Origin: Mycolicibacterium sp. CBMA 247
GTDB lineage: Bacteria > Actinomycetota > Actinomycetes > Mycobacteriales > Mycobacteriaceae
Assembly: GCF_009729095.1 (NCBI RefSeq)
Contig: NZ_VTGX01000001.1
Location: 496,001 to 560,000, forward strand
Reading direction: 5' to 3'
DNA length: 64,000 nucleotides
The notes under the pieces were generated by a model that saw only the letters and a list, made by a program, of their open reading frames with translations, did no database searches and was not told where the DNA came from. Both the position numbers and the translations under genes were made by a program. Shown here one piece after another: positions 17,607 through 25,898 of this stretch (its first letter is position 1; each line of letters opens with the position of its first letter).

Positions 17607-18473
17607 GTGGCTGAGCGAATGACGACAACAGCGGGGATGCGGGTCATCTCACGCGACGAGTGGGGTCCCGACTATGGACTGCTCGAAGGCGGTACCTGGC
17701 GTGAGATCGTCGGCCCGGACGTCGGCGCAAAGTGCCGCGGGCTTTACGACCTCCAATTCCTGGAATCCGGTACTTCCGTCCCACTGACGCATTCCTGTGA
17801 AGCCGCGTACTACGTCGTCAGCGGCACCGGCTCCGTCAAGCACGAGGAAGCCGACGAGTCCACAGCGCAGCCCCTCGTCGAGGGCTCAATGGTGCATGTG
17901 CGCCCAGGCACCCCCTATCGGCTGCGCGGCTCCGCCGGTACCCGGCTGGTCGGCGGCCCCTGCCCCGGGGACTCGCCGATCACCGGGGCTCCGGCCGTCC
18001 CCTCCCCCGCTGCTGACGTCTGGCCAGAGATCTCCGTGCACCACCGTGATCACCCAGGCCTGTTGGTGCCCTTCATTTCTCAAGACGCCAGACTTGTCGT
18101 GTGGCTCGGCGTCGGCGCCGTCGCCGCCAACATGAACTATGTCGTCCTCCAGCCGGGTGAGCGCAACCGCGAACACGTGCACGCCTACTCCGAGGACACC
18201 ATCCATATCCTCGAAGGCCGTGGCACGGCCGAGAACGTGACCACCGGTGAGAAGTTCGCGTTCGGGCCCGGTGACACGATTCATATCCGCATCGGCTTCT
18301 GGCACGCGGTGGCGGCGGACCTCGGCGAGCGCGTGGTCAGCGTCGGCGGCCCGTGCCCAGCCGATGTCGACATGCTGCGCGCCGCAGGGGTCGACGTCGA
18401 CCAGATCAAGCTGCCGCCTGATGCCTCACTGCCGAACCGAGATGACATCGCCACCGACATGTCGGGGCGTTGA
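17607..18473 (+). CDS. Bicupin protein (two cupin domains)
   Basis: Protein of 288 residues (GTG 17607; an ATG four codons later is also possible) with two cupin folds. The first, about residues 50-115, has THSCEAAYYVVSGTGSV and VHVRPGTPYRLRG. The second, about residues 180-255, has QPGERNREHVHAYSEDTIHILEG with a full set of metal-ligand histidines/glutamate. Such bicupins include ureidoglycine aminohydrolase and several dioxygenases or isomerases of ring-cleavage pathways. It is followed 15 bases later by xdhC, tying it to the Mo-hydroxylase cluster. The exact reaction cannot be read from the sequence. Confidence 0.82.
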   Translation: MAERMTTTAGMRVISRDEWGPDYGLLEGGTWREIVGPDVGAKCRGLYDLQFLESGTSVPLTHSCEAAYYVVSGTGSVKHEEADESTAQPLVEGSMVHVRPGTPYRLRGSAGTRLVGGPCPGDSPITGAPAVPSPAADVWPEISVHHRDHPGLLVPFISQDARLVVWLGVGAVAANMNYVVLQPGERNREHVHAYSEDTIHILEGRGTAENVTTGEKFAFGPGDTIHIRIGFWHAVAADLGERVVSVGGPCPADVDMLRAAGVDVDQIKLPPDASLPNRDDIATDMSGR

Positions 18474-18488
18474 CGGGGGTCTGCTCCT

Positions 18489-19598
18489 ATGCGCGAGGTA
18501 CTGCCCGAGCTGATGGCGTGGTGGGAAGCCGGCCAAACCGTCGGTGTCGGCACCGTGGTGGCCACCTTCAAGTCGGCTCCGCGGCCACCCGGCGCGTCGA
18601 TGCTGGTCGGACCCGGCCGGAGCGCCGTCGGCTCGGTATCGGGTGGCTGCGTCGAGGGCGCCGTCTACGAACTGGCGCTATCCGTGGTCGATTCGGGAAC
18701 GCCCGTGCTACAGCGGTACGGCGTCTCGGACGACGACGCGTTCGCAGTAGGGCTCACCTGCGGCGGCATCCTCGATGTGTTCGTGGAGACGGTCAACCAA
18801 CAGACCTTCCCGGAGTTGGGCGAGATCGCGGCCGACATCGCGGCCGGCCGGCCGGTCGCCGTAGCCACGGTGATCGAGCATTCAGATGTCTCGCTGATCG
18901 GTCGACGATTGATCATGCGCCCCGGAGCGAGTCCGATCGGATCCCTCGGCTCCCCGATAGCCGACGATGCCGTGCACGACGACTCAATGGGATTGCTGGC
19001 GGCCGGGACCCACGCGGCACTGTCCTACGGCCCCGGCGGCGAGGGCATGCGGGTGTTTGTCCGGGCTTTCGCGCCCAAGCCTCGGCTACTGGTCTTCGGC
19101 GCCATCGACTTCGCCGCCGCGGTCGCACACATCGGCGCTTTCCTGGGTTACCACGTGACGGTCTGCGACGCCCGTCCCGTGTTCGCGACGAACAGCAGAT
19201 TCCCGCAAGCAGACGAGGTAGTGGTCGATTGGCCGCACCGTTACCTGGCAGCCGAACTCGAAGCGGGCCGCATCGACCGGCGCACGGCGATCACGGTGCT
19301 CACTCACGACCCCAAGTTCGACGTGCCACTGCTCGAAATCGCCCTGCGGCTACCGGAAGTCGCCTACATCGGCGCAATGGGCTCGCGCCGCACCCACGAG
19401 GACCGCTCGGCACGACTCCGCGAAGCCGGTGTCACCAGCGAGGAACTCGGCCGATTGTCCAGCCCGATCGGGCTGGACCTCGGTGCACGCACGCCAGAGG
19501 AAACCGCGATCAGCATCGCAGCCGAAATCATCGCCTGGCGCTCGGGCGGCACCGGTCGGCCCCTCTCGGCGACCAGCGGTCCGATTCATCCAGCTTGA
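18489..19598 (+). CDS. xdhC: XdhC/CoxI family molybdenum-cofactor maturation protein
   Basis: Protein of 369 residues. The N-terminal XdhC_CoxI domain carries VATFKSAPRPPGASMLV and GSVSGGCVEGAV (conserved GGCVE cysteine). The C-terminal Rossmann domain carries LLVFGAIDFAAAVA and VLTHDPKFDVPLL, and then AYIGAMGSRRTHEDR. XdhC binds and sulfurates the molybdenum cofactor and inserts it into XDH-type enzymes. Its presence supports the view that the large subunits need a sulfurated Mo cofactor. It is in the plus-strand arm behind the bicupin gene. Confidence 0.93.
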   Translation: MREVLPELMAWWEAGQTVGVGTVVATFKSAPRPPGASMLVGPGRSAVGSVSGGCVEGAVYELALSVVDSGTPVLQRYGVSDDDAFAVGLTCGGILDVFVETVNQQTFPELGEIAADIAAGRPVAVATVIEHSDVSLIGRRLIMRPGASPIGSLGSPIADDAVHDDSMGLLAAGTHAALSYGPGGEGMRVFVRAFAPKPRLLVFGAIDFAAAVAHIGAFLGYHVTVCDARPVFATNSRFPQADEVVVDWPHRYLAAELEAGRIDRRTAITVLTHDPKFDVPLLEIALRLPEVAYIGAMGSRRTHEDRSARLREAGVTSEELGRLSSPIGLDLGARTPEETAISIAAEIIAWRSGGTGRPLSATSGPIHPA

Positions 19599-19700
19599 TT
19601 CGTTGTTGGTCAACACTTTTCGAGTTGTCACGCCGTACCGTGCGGACCAAGCGTTGACCGGTGCCCAATACGCTGCGGCGGTCTCGTTTCGTTCATCGGT

Positions 19701-19740
19701 ACGCCATTCGCTGCAGACTCTTGTCCGCAGCGAATGGCGT
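19701..19740. terminator. Perfect 14-bp inverted repeat between convergent genes (bidirectional terminator candidate)
   Basis: ACGCCATTCGCTGC (19701-19714) is exactly complementary to GCAGCGAATGGCGT (19727-19740), with a 12-base loop. It sits between the convergent xdhC and nitrilase genes, where both operons would need to stop. There is no U-tract, which is common for actinobacterial intrinsic terminators. Confidence 0.6.
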
Positions 19741-19804
19741 CGCACCGCATCGGCCACCGCGTTGGCACCATTGCCCTGTCAACGCCGGCGGTCACCCATA
19801 TCGT

Positions 19805-20737
19805 CTAGGCGGTCCCGAAGCCGAGTGGTCCCGCAGCTTCGCGATACGAGCGGTGCGCCTCGCTCAGCGCCTCGTAGACCATTTCTCGCGGCCACGAGAG
19901 GATGCCCGGAATCGTCGCGTAGGGAGCCGGAACGATCAGTTCCTCGGTCGTCGCCCGAAGAGACCGGATCCGTTCCATGTCCAGGTCCGCGGTGAGGATG
20001 CCAGGGGCCTCACTGGCCGCCAGCAGTCGCTCCGGTGACGCGATCATGGCGATTCCCCGCGTGACGCCCGAAGCGCTCGGCGCCTCGTTCAGCGGGGCCT
20101 GCCGGAAGCGGTCGGCGTAGGACGGGTCGAACAGGTTGACCGTCGCAGCCGTGTACATGAGGTTCTCGATGGCCCGCGCCCGGATCAGGGTGCGCCAGTT
20201 CTCCGTGTACCCGAGCTCGTCGATGAGGATCCCGGTGGGGAACAGACACACCTCGGCGCCACGCAGCGCAAGTACGCGGGTGACCTCAGGTACGAACACC
20301 TCGCTGCACATCGCGACGCCGACCTTGCCCCACCCCAGGTCGACGATCGGGAACGAGTCGCCGGCCTCGTAGCCGATGTCGTCGTAGATGTACGGAGGCT
20401 CCGGATGAGTGCGTGGCACGACCCCCGCGATCTCGCCTTCGCGGTCGATGATCACGGTGGCGATCGAGTAGCGACCCGACCCCTCGGCCGTTTCCAGCGT
20501 GGTGCCGACTGCCAGCGCCACCGCGTGGGTTTTCGCCGCTTCCTGCAGCGGTCCCAACACTTCGTACCGGTTGGCCGCAGTCGATGGACCGGGGTAGTGC
20601 TCGGGGAAGAGCAGCAGGTCCACCCCCAGGCTCCCGGCCTGGGCGACGAAGCCGATCGCCTCGTCGAGGTTCCTCGCCTCCTCCGTTGCCCAATAGCTCT
20701 TCGGCTGCACCACGCCCAGTTTGACGATGGCCTTCAC
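19805..20737 (-). CDS. Carbon-nitrogen hydrolase-like protein (nitrilase superfamily), transporter-linked copy
   Basis: Protein of 310 residues. The catalytic Glu (LLLFPEHYPG, about residue 43) and Cys (VAMCSEVFVPE, about residue 143) are clear. The usual Tyr-Arg-Lys segment is replaced by VVPRTHPEPP, so the catalytic Lys seems to be an Arg or displaced. That could alter the reaction or make it a binding protein. It overlaps the transporter permease gene by 4 bases and ends the five-gene transporter operon, so it probably acts directly on the imported compound or an early product. Confidence 0.82.
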   Translation of the reverse strand: MKAIVKLGVVQPKSYWATEEARNLDEAIGFVAQAGSLGVDLLLFPEHYPGPSTAANRYEVLGPLQEAAKTHAVALAVGTTLETAEGSGRYSIATVIIDREGEIAGVVPRTHPEPPYIYDDIGYEAGDSFPIVDLGWGKVGVAMCSEVFVPEVTRVLALRGAEVCLFPTGILIDELGYTENWRTLIRARAIENLMYTAATVNLFDPSYADRFRQAPLNEAPSASGVTRGIAMIASPERLLAASEAPGILTADLDMERIRSLRATTEELIVPAPYATIPGILSWPREMVYEALSEAHRSYREAAGPLGFGTA

Positions 20738-21663
20738 GCCCTTGCCTCCCTCTCATACGGTTCTCCAAGGCTGGTGGGCATTCCCCACTGCCGCTTACGT
20801 TGACGTGTCCACGCCACGGTCAGGGCGACCAGCGTGAAGATGTACGGCATCATCGACAGGTAGGGACTCGGGATCGACACCCCGGTCACCTGGAGCTGGA
20901 AGTTCAGGGCATCGATGAACCCGAACAGCAGCGCACCTGGGATGAGGAGCAGCGGCCGCCACGTCGCGAAGATGACCAGGGCCAGGGCGATCCATCCTCG
21001 CCCGGCTGTCATCTGGTTGGACCACGATCCGACGTAGACCATGGACAGGTAGCCGCCGGCGATTCCGGCGAGCGCACCGCCGATGACGACCGCACCGTAG
21101 CGGATCGCGAACAGGGGCACACCGGCCGCATCAGCGGCCGCCGGTGCCTCGCCGGCCGCGCGGAGCCACAGCCCGATCCGGGTCCTGCTGATCGCCAGCG
21201 AGGCCGCGATCACGGCGGCAACGGTCAGGTAGACGATCGGATCGTGCCGGAACAGGATCTCCCCGACGATCGGGATGTCCGACAGGAGGGGCACGGGCAC
21301 CGGGTCCAGCCGATCCGCCAGCGGTTGATCCCCCAAGGACGTACCGACGTAGGACGACAGGCCCGTCCCGAGGACCGTCAGCGTCAAGCCCATCACGACC
21401 TGGTTCACGCCCAGTGACACAGTCATGACCGCGTGGAGCAACGCCAGTAGTCCGCCGGCAGCAGCGGCGAGTCCGAACGCCATCGGGAACCCGACACCTT
21501 GGACGGCGAACGCGAATCCCGTCACACCACCGACGAGCATCATGCCCTCGACACCCAGGTTCATGACTCCGGAGCGTTCGGCGATCAGCTCACCGAGCGA
21601 CGCCAACAACAAGGGTGTTCCGAGCACGATCCCGACGGTCAGTGCATCGATCCAGAAGTTCAT
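20734..21663 (-). CDS. ABC transporter permease, BMP/nucleoside type (YufQ/RbsC-like)
   Basis: Protein of 309 residues, strongly hydrophobic with eight to ten predicted membrane helices, in the BPD_transp_2 family. Family-typical segments are ERSGVMNLGVEGMMLVGGVTGF near the start and GRGWIALALVIFATWRPL near residue 225. It forms the membrane channel together with the next gene product. It overlaps both neighbours by 4 bases. Confidence 0.92.
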   Translation of the reverse strand: MNFWIDALTVGIVLGTPLLLASLGELIAERSGVMNLGVEGMMLVGGVTGFAFAVQGVGFPMAFGLAAAAGGLLALLHAVMTVSLGVNQVVMGLTLTVLGTGLSSYVGTSLGDQPLADRLDPVPVPLLSDIPIVGEILFRHDPIVYLTVAAVIAASLAISRTRIGLWLRAAGEAPAAADAAGVPLFAIRYGAVVIGGALAGIAGGYLSMVYVGSWSNQMTAGRGWIALALVIFATWRPLLLIPGALLFGFIDALNFQLQVTGVSIPSPYLSMMPYIFTLVALTVAWTRQRKRQWGMPTSLGEPYEREARA

Positions 21664-22775
21664 CGCCCGCCTCCGACAATCGCGTCCTCTTCCCGCACGG
21701 GCTCGACCTCAGGCGATCCGGCGCGGCCGAACCGGATCCGGTACTCGCTCAGCACATCTCCGGCAAGAACGAAGATGATGATGACGGCTTGGACGATCAG
21801 TGCGATCGCGCTCGGAATGCCGGTCGACTGCAGCGCTGCGGCACCCGTGAGCAGACCTGCAAAGGCGACCGCGACCACCACTGTTGGGCCTACCCGTCGC
21901 CGGGCAAGGAAGGTCACCAGGATGGCCGTGTACCCGTATCCGCCGGTCAGACCGTCCTGCAGACGGCCGCTCGACGTCATCAGCTGAATCACTCCGGCGA
22001 TGCCGGCCACCGCCCCTGCCAGCACCAGGACTCCGACGATGCGGCGTCGTACCGACATCCCCAGGTAGTCGGCGGCTCGCATGTTTCCGCCGGCGATGCT
22101 GATGGAGAAGCCTGTCCTCGTGCGGTTGAGGAACCACCAGCAGAGGACGACCACCGCGATGGCGATCAGGATTCCGACCGTCAGTCCGCCAGTGCCGATC
22201 GCGGGCAGAGCTGCCCCGGACGGCAGCGGCCTCGAGTAGGCGAACCCGGTGACCGTCGAGTCCTTCCAGGGCCCGTTGATCAGCGCACTCAGCAGGAGTA
22301 GTCCCACGTAGTTCAAGAAGAGTGTCGTGATGATCTCGTTGAGACCGATCAGTGCCCGCGGAATCGCGGCCACCAGGGCCCAGAGCCCCGCGCCGATCAC
22401 CCCGGCGCCGAACATGGCGATCGTGAGCCAGGGGTTCGGCAGGTCCGCGAACTGAAATGCCGCGAAGGTCGCGCCGATGGCCCCCAAGGCCATCTGGCCT
22501 TCGGCACCCATGTTCCACACGCCCATGCGCAGAGCGACCGTCACGGCCAACGCCGCCAGGATCAGTGGCGTCGCCCTCACCAGGGTCTGCTCGAAGCCCG
22601 CGGGAGTGCCGAACGAGGCATCCCACATCGCCGCATACGCCTCGACCACGCTGTGATCGCCCATGACCAGGACGACGGCCCCGAAGGCCAGGCCTCCCAC
22701 GATTGCCAGGGCCGGCATCACGACCTGGACGACCACCGGGACATCGGCTCTCCGATCGAACCGAACGTTCCTCAC
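21660..22775 (-). CDS. ABC transporter permease, BMP/nucleoside type (YufP-like)
   Basis: Protein of 371 residues with multiple hydrophobic helices and the family segment LRMGVWNMGAEGQMALGAIGA near residue 82. The loop after LIGLNEIITTLFLNYVGLLL is typical of the larger of the two permeases in guanosine/nucleoside and riboflavin-type ABC systems that use a BMP lipoprotein. It overlaps the ATPase gene upstream and the smaller permease gene downstream by 4 bases each. Confidence 0.92.
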   Translation of the reverse strand: MRNVRFDRRADVPVVVQVVMPALAIVGGLAFGAVVLVMGDHSVVEAYAAMWDASFGTPAGFEQTLVRATPLILAALAVTVALRMGVWNMGAEGQMALGAIGATFAAFQFADLPNPWLTIAMFGAGVIGAGLWALVAAIPRALIGLNEIITTLFLNYVGLLLLSALINGPWKDSTVTGFAYSRPLPSGAALPAIGTGGLTVGILIAIAVVVLCWWFLNRTRTGFSISIAGGNMRAADYLGMSVRRRIVGVLVLAGAVAGIAGVIQLMTSSGRLQDGLTGGYGYTAILVTFLARRRVGPTVVVAVAFAGLLTGAAALQSTGIPSAIALIVQAVIIIFVLAGDVLSEYRIRFGRAGSPEVEPVREEDAIVGGGR

Positions 22776-24328
22776 GATTGAACTCCTGCCTGCGGGCCCT
22801 CGGCGACGAACTGGTCTGAGCCCTCCGACTCCTCGCGCTCGACGGAGCCCGTCATGAAGCGCCCCAGATCTGCCCTGGTCGTACCGACTCTCGGGAGGTC
22901 GGCGACGATCCTGCCTGCCAACATCACGACCACCCGGTCCGAGATCTCGAGCAGCTCGTCGAGATCTTCACTGATCACCAGCACGCCGGCGCCGGCGTCG
23001 CGGGTGGCCACGATCTGGCGCCGGACCGCACGCGCGGATGCGATGTCGAGGCCCCTCGTCGGTTGCGCTGCGATCAACAACCCGGGCTCCTCGCTTATCT
23101 CACGAGCGATGATCACCCGCTGCAGACCACCACCCGAGAGCTTGGCGACTCGCAGGCGCCCATCCGGGCTCGGGATCCGGAACTGCTCGATCAACGCCTT
23201 TGCGTGAGACCGGATGGCACCCTGACGCACCCACCCCGCGCGACTCATCGGAGGTCGGCGATAGCGCCTGAACGCGAGATTGTCGGCGATCGACATCGTG
23301 CCGACCAGTCCCGTCGCAAGTCGATCCTCAGGGATGAATCCGATCGGGTGTGCCGGCACATCCCGCTGTCCTCGCGCCGGCGCAGTCATGCCGGCTGCCA
23401 GCTCGGCCAGCTCGACCTGACCGTTCCCACTCACGCCTGCGACGCCGACGATCTCTCCGCGGTGCACGGTCAGGTCGACGCCATTCAGCGCTCGTTTGCC
23501 CTCACCCAGGTGCACGTCTCGAAGGATCAATGCTGCCGGGCCGGCTGTGCCCACCTCGGTGACCAGCGGTTCACCCGCGGCGTCGCCGACCATCAAGCTC
23601 GCCAGGAGCGCACTGTCGGCACCGTCCACCGGTCGGTGGGCGACCACCTTCCCCTGGCGCAGGACGGTGACCACATCCGCTGCGGCCGCGACCTCACCCA
23701 GGCGATGGGAGATGAAGACGATCGACTTGCCTGCGTCGGCCAGCTTCCTGAGCGCAACGAAGAGCTGTTCGCTCTGCTGGGGAGCCAAGACCGCCGTCGG
23801 TTCGTCGAGGATCAGGACCGACATTCCGCGGAACAGCAGCTTGACGATCTCGAGCTGCTGTCGTTCGCCGACAGAGAGTGAAGCGACGATCGCGCCCGGG
23901 TCGAGATTGAATCCCAGCTCCTTCGACAGCTCGGTGATCCGCTCGGCCGACTTCCGTCCCACTCTCTCCCGCGTACCGAGGACCACGTTCTCACAGACAG
24001 TGAATCGCTCGACTTGCCTGAGATCCTGGTGGACGACGCCGATTCCGGCACTGAGAGCGTCTCGCGGTGCGGTGAAGGCCAGCTCCTGCCCATCGACCTC
24101 GATCGTTCCGCTGTCTGGTCGATATTGCCCGCACAGGATGGAGATCAGGGTCGTCTTGCCGGCGCCGTTCTCGCCCAGGAGGGCATGAATCTCGCCGCGC
24201 CGGGCCGTGAAGTCGACCGAATGGTTGGCGAACTTTCCGTCGAATGACTTCGTCAGGTTGCGAGCACGCAACGCGGCCGGCGCGTTGGGCGGCTGCGCGC
24301 TGTCTTCCTCCGCCGATGCCGTAGGCAT
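22772..24328 (-). CDS. ABC transporter ATP-binding protein with two ABC domains (YufO/RbsA-like)
   Basis: Protein of 518 residues from ATG 24328, chosen because GAAGGG lies 6 bases upstream; a GTG 21 bases earlier directly abuts the lipoprotein stop. Domain 1 has Walker A GENGAGKTT, signature LSVGERQQLE and Walker B ILDEPTAVLAP. Domain 2 has the degenerate Walker A GVSGNGQVEL and signature LSGGGLQRVIIARE, the usual asymmetry in sugar/nucleoside importers. It powers the importer formed by the two permeases and the BMP lipoprotein. Confidence 0.93.
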   Translation of the reverse strand: MPTASAEEDSAQPPNAPAALRARNLTKSFDGKFANHSVDFTARRGEIHALLGENGAGKTTLISILCGQYRPDSGTIEVDGQELAFTAPRDALSAGIGVVHQDLRQVERFTVCENVVLGTRERVGRKSAERITELSKELGFNLDPGAIVASLSVGERQQLEIVKLLFRGMSVLILDEPTAVLAPQQSEQLFVALRKLADAGKSIVFISHRLGEVAAAADVVTVLRQGKVVAHRPVDGADSALLASLMVGDAAGEPLVTEVGTAGPAALILRDVHLGEGKRALNGVDLTVHRGEIVGVAGVSGNGQVELAELAAGMTAPARGQRDVPAHPIGFIPEDRLATGLVGTMSIADNLAFRRYRRPPMSRAGWVRQGAIRSHAKALIEQFRIPSPDGRLRVAKLSGGGLQRVIIAREISEEPGLLIAAQPTRGLDIASARAVRRQIVATRDAGAGVLVISEDLDELLEISDRVVVMLAGRIVADLPRVGTTRADLGRFMTGSVEREESEGSDQFVAEGPQAGVQS

Positions 24329-24349
24329 GGTGAACCCTTCAGCACCCAC

Positions 24350-25459
24350 CTACTGCACCTTGCCGATGGTGCCTTCGATCAGGTCGATGATCCGCGCCTT
24401 GATCTCGGCCGGGTCACGCAGTTCCTCACCAGGAGCGAGGATCTCCTTCCCGGTGTTGGACATGAGGGGACCCTTGAAGATCACCAGCTTGCCTGCGACG
24501 AGGTCCTTGCGAGCCTGCTCGACCTTGTCGATGACGTCCTGCGGAACAGCGTCGCTGAAGCGACCCAGCGTCACCAGGCCGTCGGCAAGCCCACCGTCGA
24601 ACTCGTCGTTCTTGTAGTTGCCGTCCAAGGTCTCCTGGACCTTGCGGGAGGCGTACTTGGTCCAGTCCCAGACGGTGCCGGTGAGATACGCCTTCGGCGC
24701 CTGGTCCGAGGTGTCGCTCTCTGATCCGATGCCGTGAATGCCGGCGGATTGTGCCCCCAGCAGCGGCCCGATGGAGTCCTCGTGCTGGGCGATCACATCA
24801 GCACCGTTCCTCGCCAGGGTCTCGGCTGCCTGCGTCGACTGCGGCGGGTTGTACCAGTTGCTGGTGAACACGACCTTGGTGCGGATCGCGGGATCCACCG
24901 ACTGCGCCCCGAGTTGGAAGGCGTCGATGCCCGACACCACGGCGGGAATGCCGAACGCCGATACGAAGCCCAGAACCTTGGACTTGGTCATCGATCCAGC
25001 CACGATGCCGGTCAGGTAGCGAGCTTCCCAGAGGTTCCCGGCAACACTGGAGACGTTCGCCGGGCGCTCTTCCTCTTGTGCCCACGGACCGATGACGACG
25101 AAGTTGACGTCTGGGTTGTCCTTGGCCACCTGGAGCACGAACGGCTGGTATCCAAAGGCCGTTGTGAAGATCAGCTTGTTCCCCTTGCGGATGAGGTCCT
25201 GCAGGGTGCTGATCACGTCGGGATTCTCCGGAATCGGCTGGACCACGGTCGTCTGAGCGTCGAACTCCTGCTCCAGGTCCTTCCTGGTCTCGTCCCACGA
25301 GCGAGACCACGCGGAACCCGGGAGTGGCGAGACATAGACGAAGCCGATCTTCGGTCCGCCGCCCTTGCTGTTCGAGTTCGAGCCTGAGATGCCACAAGCG
25401 GCGACGACAGTCACCAGCGCGACCACCAGTACCAGCCTCAATGCAGTTCTGAACCTCAC
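24350..25459 (-). CDS. BMP-family substrate-binding lipoprotein (PnrA/BmpA-like)
   Basis: Protein of about 369 residues from GTG 25459, which gives a clean lipoprotein signal (RFRTALRLVLVVALVTVVAAC, lipobox VAAC) and has GGAG about 12 bases upstream; the frame stays open further upstream only through transposase remnant DNA. The mature part has the family start PKIGFVYVSPLPGSAWS and repeated AQHEDSIGPLLGAQ-type ligand-pocket motifs. BMP/PnrA proteins bind purine nucleosides and related heterocycles. As first gene of the transporter operon it sets the imported substrate: probably a nucleobase-like compound that feeds the Mo-hydroxylase. Confidence 0.9.
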   Translation of the reverse strand: MRFRTALRLVLVVALVTVVAACGISGSNSNSKGGGPKIGFVYVSPLPGSAWSRSWDETRKDLEQEFDAQTTVVQPIPENPDVISTLQDLIRKGNKLIFTTAFGYQPFVLQVAKDNPDVNFVVIGPWAQEEERPANVSSVAGNLWEARYLTGIVAGSMTKSKVLGFVSAFGIPAVVSGIDAFQLGAQSVDPAIRTKVVFTSNWYNPPQSTQAAETLARNGADVIAQHEDSIGPLLGAQSAGIHGIGSESDTSDQAPKAYLTGTVWDWTKYASRKVQETLDGNYKNDEFDGGLADGLVTLGRFSDAVPQDVIDKVEQARKDLVAGKLVIFKGPLMSNTGKEILAPGEELRDPAEIKARIIDLIEGTIGKVQ

Positions 25460-25502
25460 CAATACCCACTCCGTGTCGACGGGGCCAAACATGACTTTAT
25501 GA

Positions 25503-25520
25503 TTTGTATTACTAATGATG
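25503..25520. promoter_or_regulatory. A+T-rich candidate GntR site before the transporter operon
   Basis: TTTGTATTACTAATGATG lies 44 bases upstream of the lipoprotein start. A similar element, TTTGTATAATGTAATACC, lies directly before the GntR gene (26668). Shared TTTGTAT and TAAT elements in otherwise G+C-rich DNA suggest binding sites for this GntR/UTRA regulator. Confidence 0.35.
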
Positions 25521-25589
25521 AAGTGTGTCAACAGGAAGCCGAGCCCTGGGACGGATGCACTCGGGCCAAGACGTTGTGACACTCGGCTG

Positions 25590-25745
25590 ATCGGGGGCTG
25601 GCCTCCGATGGTGGCGATTCCGTAAGTGGCGAAGTAGTCGACGGCGCGAGCCAAAAATCAGCACAGGTCGGGCCTATCTCGTCGGTCAGGATCTCCGAAG
25701 ACCAGCCGGGAATGGTCGTCGATGACCGATTTCTGCAACGTCAAG
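25590..25745 (-). pseudogene. IS481-type transposase remnant (frameshifted)
   Basis: The minus strand encodes SVIDDHSRLVF, then in a shifted frame ILTDEIGPTCADFWLARAV and DYFATYGI. This matches the DDE integrase core of IS481-family transposases (the DDHSRL motif followed by a FW.RAV.YF segment). Only about 50 codons remain and the frame is broken, so it is a dead fragment. It sits between the GntR gene and the transporter promoter, evidence that transposition shaped this part of the island. Confidence 0.55.
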
Positions 25746-25855
25746 CGACGACCAGGCGTGGCCATCGTTCAGGACAAACGGGCCGCAGCAGCCCTCAACG
25801 CGATCGTCGCCCGTACCCGCCCTATATCAGATACGCCCCAGTCCGCACGGCCCTT

Positions 25856-25893
25856 GCGTGCCGGCATCCGGCGATGACCGGATGCCGGCACGC
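25856..25893. terminator. Perfect 16-bp stem hairpin behind the GntR gene
   Basis: GCGTGCCGGCATCCGG (25856-25871) pairs exactly with CCGGATGCCGGCACGC (25878-25893) around a 6-base loop. It starts 6 bases beyond the GntR stop codon in the direction of transcription, so it is most likely that gene's intrinsic terminator. No U-tract is present. Confidence 0.72.
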
Positions 25894-25898
25894 TGCCG

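Noticed and set aside
18470..19657. 395-codon plus-strand frame overlapping xdhC
   Set aside because: Arginine-rich shadow frame; the overlapping 18489-19598 frame is a full XdhC protein.
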